Source: Knufia peltigerae (Eukaryota; Ascomycota; Eurotiomycetes; Chaetothyriales; Trichomeriaceae). Taken from it: DNA of 64,000 bases. Positions 59,945-64,000 of this stretch are shown in pieces. The notes below the pieces were generated by a model. It made no database searches, was not told where the DNA came from, and worked only from the letters and a program-made list of their open reading frames with translations. Each line of letters begins with the position of its first letter. Position 1 is the stretch's first letter. Position numbers and translations under genes: made by a program. The stretch lies in assembly GCA_030247855.1 (NCBI GenBank), contig JAPDRN010000059.1:144752-208751 (forward strand), written 5' to 3'.

Positions 59945-60936
59945 GATTGGATTACTGACAAAGGCACTCAAACTCTGACCAGGCAACGGATTCCAGAAGC
60001 ATTCATTTGGCAAGCATTTCATGACCTCGCCCAAGCCACTTACCATATGCGCACCGTCAAGTTTGATAAGAAATTTGCGCCGCCAGGAAATGATCAGTGG
60101 ATATTGCATTTGGATTTGAAGCATGAGAACAGTATGTTTGTTGAGCGTTAACCCCCCTTTTCCACCTTGTCCATCCAACGGTGTATCGATGTTGATCCAA
60201 TTAATTCGGTTTCCCGAATCAAACAGTTCTTCTAGGTACAGCACCAGCAGACGAAAGATGCATGCCTTACCCAAGTTTAAAAGTCGCGGATTGGGGTATG
60301 GCGGTATGTACAAACCGACAAGATCCAGGCAATAGTCGAAGATGGAGAGGACATGGTACAATCTGTTGGTTTCCACCTGTGAGTGTTTCTTTTCTTTAGT
60401 TTCTTTTTCTTCGACCAGGGATTCTATGCTTAGTATCCGACATTCTCTTGCCTTGTCGATCTTATGGCATGACGCTCAAGTACTTCTTGTACTCGTACTG
60501 ATGAAACGGGCTATTGTATAATAATTAGGAACAACGAGACAACGGACGCTACGGTCGCCACTGGCGACGTCAGATCTTTGGATCACAGGCTGAACCTTTC
60601 CAAATGTCCCATGTGATTTGGCAGGTTGGCGCCAACATTTACGGGTTGATGTACCTCGACCAGCACAACAACGAGGTGGACGCGCAGGTCGATCGGCACG
60701 GACACCTAGAGCAGGAGCTCAGACAGTATGATTATTCCATGTTCCGGAGGATGTTGAAGAGTAGCATGTACACTTCCAAGTTGACGGCCCTGGCGGAGGA
60801 TTGTCTGCGCTTGGATCCCCGGGGAAGACCGAGGGTGAGGGAACTGGTCCAGCGGACGAGAGAAGGTCTGGCCCCGTATCTGGAAAAGTGGCAGCGAACC
60901 AGGCAGTGTCCTAGTCTGTTGGTCAATGTTGTTTAG
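59106..60936 (+). CDS. Divergent protein kinase with HLD and DWG motifs
   Basis: Six exons, 59106-59300, 59374-59454, 59591-59853, 59983-60131, 60236-60378 and 60529-60936, give 412 aa. The kinase core is assembled only after splicing. Landmarks are LGRGSFGMV (70-78), Lys97 in HIAIKQ, HLDLKHEN (222-229, Asp224 and Asn229 kept, Leu in place of the usual Arg), DWG at 248-250 instead of DFG, and GTICWFPPEQ, with Pro277-Glu278 in the place of the APE motif. SHVIWQVGANIYGLMYL follows, and then LAEDCLRLDPRGRPRVREL. Key catalytic residues remain, so activity is possible, but the changes recall the many fast-evolving orphan kinases of filamentous fungi. The first 65 residues are basic and polar. Introns 2 and 3 carry microsatellites. 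Substrate and role are unknown. Confidence 0.88.
59535..59550 (+). repeat. (TG)8 microsatellite, intron 2 of the divergent kinase
   Basis: A perfect TG run inside the intron at 59455-59590. Confidence 0.9.
59909..59942 (+). repeat. (AG)17 microsatellite, intron 3 of the divergent kinase
   Basis: Seventeen perfect AG units in the intron 59854-59982, about 40 bp before the true acceptor. Each unit is itself an AG, so the run offers many decoy acceptors. Confidence 0.95.
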
Positions 60937-61630
60937 TACTTCCGCACAAGGCGTAGAATACAATGTTAAAGATACTGTACTGCACAAGGCACTTCGTGTT
61001 TGAGAACAAGAAAGCCAGAGTCTATGGGTGGGAAGTGCGTACTCGTACGGATTACTCTTGTTTACTTGAGAGGCTACGGCGGAGTATGCAACACAAGAGG
61101 TGTCGCTGCAAGGCTGTTCCTACCGAAGACAAGGCTGCAAGGCTTACAAGGCTGACGCCAAGGCAAAGCGAACATGGATCTTGGTTGGATCTTCGAATTG
61201 CTCCGTAATGCTGTAGAGGGCGCATGCATGTTCCGCCGCGCGCGATGTCTACCTACTAGTAGAACTTCCTTTGCTTTCTGTACTGTTACCGTCGACATTA
61301 CGGTTTCCAAAACTCCCTTTGTGGCATTCCGATAACCACCCTTGCCACTTCTCTCTCTCTCGTCTCGATCCTCCACACCAGAGTCATTGTTGCAGCTCCT
61401 TCTTCTCTACGGCAATCCTTTCTACGGCTTCACTGCTTGTCGAAGGGGTGACATGGCCGGCGTTCAAGTTGCTTTCCCTTGAGCTGGATCTCGCAACGTT
61501 TGAACCTTGTATTTTTTTTTGGAACCAAAAGAATATTCCTTGGCTTCCTGGTCGCCTATTCATTTTTTAAATTCCATTCTTCTACGATACCCATCCTTCA
61601 TCCTTCATTGCAGGACAACTCGACATCAAC
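60937..61630. other. Intergenic spacer and TFIIE-alpha leader
   Basis: It holds the kinase 3' region and the TFIIE-alpha promoter. The last 300 bp is C/T-rich. I see no gene. Confidence 0.55.
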
Positions 61631-63124
61631 ATGGAAGAGGCAAAGACACTCATCAGGACCGCGGTCCGCACCTTTTTCCACCAACCCCGACAGATCCTGA
61701 TCGTCGACGCCCTCATGCTCCATTCCGTCCTCGGCATGGACGACCTTTCCGTCTTGTTGTCGGCACAACCCAAAGACATCCGCAGCATCATGACTCCCCT
61801 CCGAAACGCCCGCCTCGTACAGACACACTCCCGCGTCGAAGTGCGCGTGGGGTCCCAACGCGGGAGCCCGCGGGAATACTACTACTGTCCGTTCCACCCG
61901 GCGATCGACGCGATCAAGTACCGGATCGCCAAGCTGCGCAAGAAGGTGGAGGCACTGTACCAACAGGACGAGACCAAACGCAAGGACTGGAGGTGTCCGC
62001 GCTGCAAGGCCGAGTACGACGAACTGGCCATCCTCGACAAGGTGGGCGCCGACGGCTTCTACTGTGACCGGTGCGGGAGCACGCTGGTGCAGAACGAGCG
62101 CGCGACCGAGGACCGGGGCCACCACGAGAAGATCAGGAGGGTCAACGACCAACTGAAGAGGTTCGACGACATGATCCTCAAGATCGACCGGAAGGACGTG
62201 CCCGAGAACGATTTCCAGAGCGCGTGGGAACGGAAAAAGGACGTGCCCCGCGAGCGCGGTGGGAAGGAACACGGGCAGTACGTCGAGATCAAGCGGGACA
62301 CCAGGACCTTCAAGAAGGGCCCCGAGATGGTCAAGGTGGAGAACCTCGCCATCAACCTGACCAGCGGGGCGGAGCACGACAGGGAGGAGGCCGAGCGGAA
62401 GGAGGAACGCAGGAAACTGTTGGCGAAACAGAATCAGTTGCCCGCCTGGCACACGAACAGTGCGATCGGCCCTTCGAACGGTGCCGGCGGTGCAGCAGCC
62501 GTCAAGGTCGAATCGGGTACGGGGACCGGTACGGGGACACCGGAGTCGGGAACCAACGAGATCATGGCGGCGCCGAAAAAGGAAGAGGAAGAGGAAGAAG
62601 ACAAGAAGAACTTGGACATCATTACGGACGCGGCGGCGACTGCTACGACAACGACGACGACAAATTCAACCCTCCAAGACGAAGTGGCGGCTTACATGGC
62701 CGAAATGGAACGAGAAAGACTCGAGGCCGAGAAGCGGGCCAAGGAAGAAGACGAAGACGAAGAGGATGAAGATGACGATTTGGAGTTTGAGGACGTTGAT
62801 GTCGTTGGCGGTGGTGGTGGTGGTGGTGGTGGTGGTGGTGCGGGAACGACGAGTAACGTAGGGACCCCGGCCAGCTTGGACGTGAAACCCGTCAACGGCG
62901 TCAAGAGGGAATTCGACGACGAGAGTGGACCGAGTAGCGATGCCAACACGCCCGCGAGTTTCGGCGGTGACGGACGAGGAGATAACAAGAGGGTCAAGTT
63001 TGAGAATGGAGTGACGGCGGCGACAGCAAATGTCAAGGTTGAGGATGACGCGGGCACGACCACGACGGGTGGTGGCGTCGATGGCGATTCGGATGAAGAT
63101 GAAGATTTCGAAGATGCCATGTAA
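61631..63124 (+). CDS. TFA1: Transcription initiation factor TFIIE, alpha subunit
   Basis: A single exon of 497 aa. TFIIE-alpha joins the RNA polymerase II preinitiation complex and recruits and regulates TFIIH. The N-terminal winged-helix region is residues 1-100 (AKTLIRTAVRTFFHQPRQIL, LLSAQPKDIRSIMTPLRNAR, YYYCPFHPAIDAIKYRI). The zinc ribbon follows with CPRC (Cys122, Cys125) and YCDRC (Cys145, Cys148). A charged helical stretch comes next (RRVNDQLKRFDDMILKI). The C-terminal half is low-complexity and strongly acidic, with a ten-residue glycine run coded by GGT repeats at 62810-62839, and ends SDEDEDFEDAM. Acidic C-termini are known to contact TFIIH. The ATG at 61631 (caacATGg) begins right before the winged helix, so the start is firm. 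Confidence 0.96.
   Translation: MEEAKTLIRTAVRTFFHQPRQILIVDALMLHSVLGMDDLSVLLSAQPKDIRSIMTPLRNARLVQTHSRVEVRVGSQRGSPREYYYCPFHPAIDAIKYRIAKLRKKVEALYQQDETKRKDWRCPRCKAEYDELAILDKVGADGFYCDRCGSTLVQNERATEDRGHHEKIRRVNDQLKRFDDMILKIDRKDVPENDFQSAWERKKDVPRERGGKEHGQYVEIKRDTRTFKKGPEMVKVENLAINLTSGAEHDREEAERKEERRKLLAKQNQLPAWHTNSAIGPSNGAGGAAAVKVESGTGTGTGTPESGTNEIMAAPKKEEEEEEDKKNLDIITDAAATATTTTTTNSTLQDEVAAYMAEMERERLEAEKRAKEEDEDEEDEDDDLEFEDVDVVGGGGGGGGGGGAGTTSNVGTPASLDVKPVNGVKREFDDESGPSSDANTPASFGGDGRGDNKRVKFENGVTAATANVKVEDDAGTTTTGGGVDGDSDEDEDFEDAM
62810..62839 (+). repeat. (GGT)10 microsatellite in the TFIIE-alpha coding region
   Basis: Ten perfect GGT units, in frame as a glycine run in the low-complexity C-terminal half. 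Confidence 0.9.
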
Positions 63125-63467
63125 TACTTTTTTTTTAGAAAGAAAAATAATCATGAATCAAGAAAAACACAAGAGACGTGACTATAAAAGTCACCAATCA
63201 GTATGGTGTTGATATTGTGTGTCACCAAGAAAAAAAAAGGCATAAACTTGGAACACTACGCGACATCACGAAAGTGACTGTCGGAAACATGTACAGGTAA
63301 ACAGAAACGATGACCAAAGGTCCAAGTACCATGTACAAGTGGCAGAACCTTCCTATCCCAAAATTAAAACCTGACTCCTTTGCTTCCAAGAAAGAAAAAC
63401 GCGCATCCTATCCGTGAGGGCTGCACCATCGCTGGCTGTCCTGGTCGGGGGCTGTTCGAGTCCCGGG

Positions 63468-63499
<32 letters not shown>

Positions 63500-64000
63500 G
63501 CTGTCTTGTTCCGTCTGCGTTGTCGATGCCCTCTCTTTCCCTTCGCCTTCGTCTTCGTTTCGGTCCAATGTCCCAAAGCCGAAAAGGTGGTTCGAAAATG
63601 ATGATGATGATAATTCCGCCCCTGGGGTCGCTAGCAGACTTTTTCTGCATCCTCCTTTCTTGATGGCAAATGGAGGGGCTAGCAGTGGTTAGTAACTTGG
63701 TAGTGACAAGAGCAAATATGTCCAGTGTCATTGTCCATGCATGTAATGACCTTTTTGCTCGAAGTTCTCCCTCTCGAACCCGGAACCACCTGAAGAAGAA
63801 ATTACCAGTAAACCCGAACGGATTGTCGCTGTATGCAGTCGTTGCGTTGTTCCCAGATCATGCGAGTGAGCACCCCGGTGTCCGACTGCACTGGTTCGAG
63901 GTACCAAGTCGACCATCTTAAGATGTCCAGCGTATAGCCATGGGGAGGTTCTCCGGCTTCGTTCAATCTCACATGGAGAGAGAGAAAGGGTGTGTGTGTG
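63125..64000. other. Gene-free right end
   Basis: It holds the TFIIE-alpha 3' region and unassigned sequence to the window edge. It has a (GA)n run at 63471-63499 and a GT-rich end. A gene could begin beyond the edge; none is supported inside. Confidence 0.5.
63471..63499 (+). repeat. (GA)n microsatellite
   Basis: A perfect GA run of 29 bases about 350 bp after TFIIE-alpha. Confidence 0.95.

Noticed and set aside
60303..60332. A possible intron after DWGMA in the divergent kinase (gtatgt at 60304, acceptor at 60336)
   Set aside because: Removing it breaks the frame into GTICWFPPEQ; reading through keeps the frame open and restores the APE-like motif.
61598..62452. Antisense 284-codon open frame across TFIIE-alpha
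   Set aside because: It is a shadow of GC-rich third positions; the sense strand carries a full winged helix and zinc ribbon.
1..64000. Search for CRISPR arrays, biosynthetic clusters, viral or toxin genes and intact transposons
   Set aside because: None seen: no regularly spaced repeats, no PKS/NRPS/terpene core genes, and no transposase or reverse transcriptase motifs.

Overview
This window is nuclear DNA of a filamentous ascomycete (Pezizomycotina). The evidence is the short introns (about 47-150 bp, GT..AG), pyrimidine-rich leaders ahead of start codons, and gene content: Zn2Cys6 transcription factor, RgsC-like 7TM-RGS protein, sterol C-24 methyltransferase, Csf1, DUF300/TMEM184, Atg12, Dbf4. 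Eurotiomycetes, perhaps Chaetothyriales, is my best guess, but that rests on gene style and not on any search. I see no plasmid, prophage, CRISPR array, rRNA gene, convincing tRNA gene or intact transposon.

Layout. 1-2.46 kb holds no gene but has a strong 44-bp hairpin. 2.46-4.55 kb (+) encodes a 7TM-RGS protein. 5.09-6.70 kb (-) is a divergent Erg6-like methyltransferase. 7.57-10.43 kb (-) is eEF2 in seven exons. 11.67-13.80 kb (-) is a secreted esterase without introns. 14.82-24.57 kb (-) is the giant lipid-transfer protein Csf1, head to head with a TMEM184/Hfl1-like vacuolar membrane protein (25.14-27.12 kb, +). 28.07-30.28 kb (+) is a membrane-anchored GH5 exo-1,3-beta-glucanase, followed by an unrecognised 738-aa protein (30.96-33.18 kb). 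33.66-34.58 kb is ATG12, tail to tail with ketopantoate hydroxymethyltransferase (34.75-35.76 kb, -). Next come a Ubc8/UBE2H-type E2 (36.95-37.72 kb), an F-box protein (38.28-39.19 kb) and an SNF2 ATPase (39.87-43.07 kb), the last tail to tail with a Zn2Cys6 regulator (43.95-46.17 kb, -). About 6 kb of gene-poor DNA follows, with one candidate 97-aa gene. The right end carries a YANK/STK32-like kinase (52.22-54.00 kb), the Dbf4/Dfp1 subunit of the DDK kinase (55.09-57.13 kb), a divergent kinase with HLD and DWG motifs (59.11-60.94 kb), and TFIIE-alpha (61.63-63.12 kb).

The genes are mostly unrelated housekeeping genes, as is normal for fungal chromosomes. Two loose themes are visible. One is membrane and vacuole biology: Csf1, TMEM184/Hfl1-like and ATG12. 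The other is ubiquitin-type conjugation at 33.7-39.2 kb: ATG12, Ubc8 and F-box. No biosynthetic cluster or operon-like system is evident. I rebuilt exon structures by eye from splice sites, frame continuity and family motifs; every multi-exon model below closes in frame.

The features most worth checking are the divergent kinase, the insertion in the Erg6-like protein, the orphan 738-aa and 97-aa genes, the uORF at the DBF4 start, the 5' hairpin, and a recurrent intergenic motif, GTACTCCGTAC, confined in my scan to non-coding DNA.
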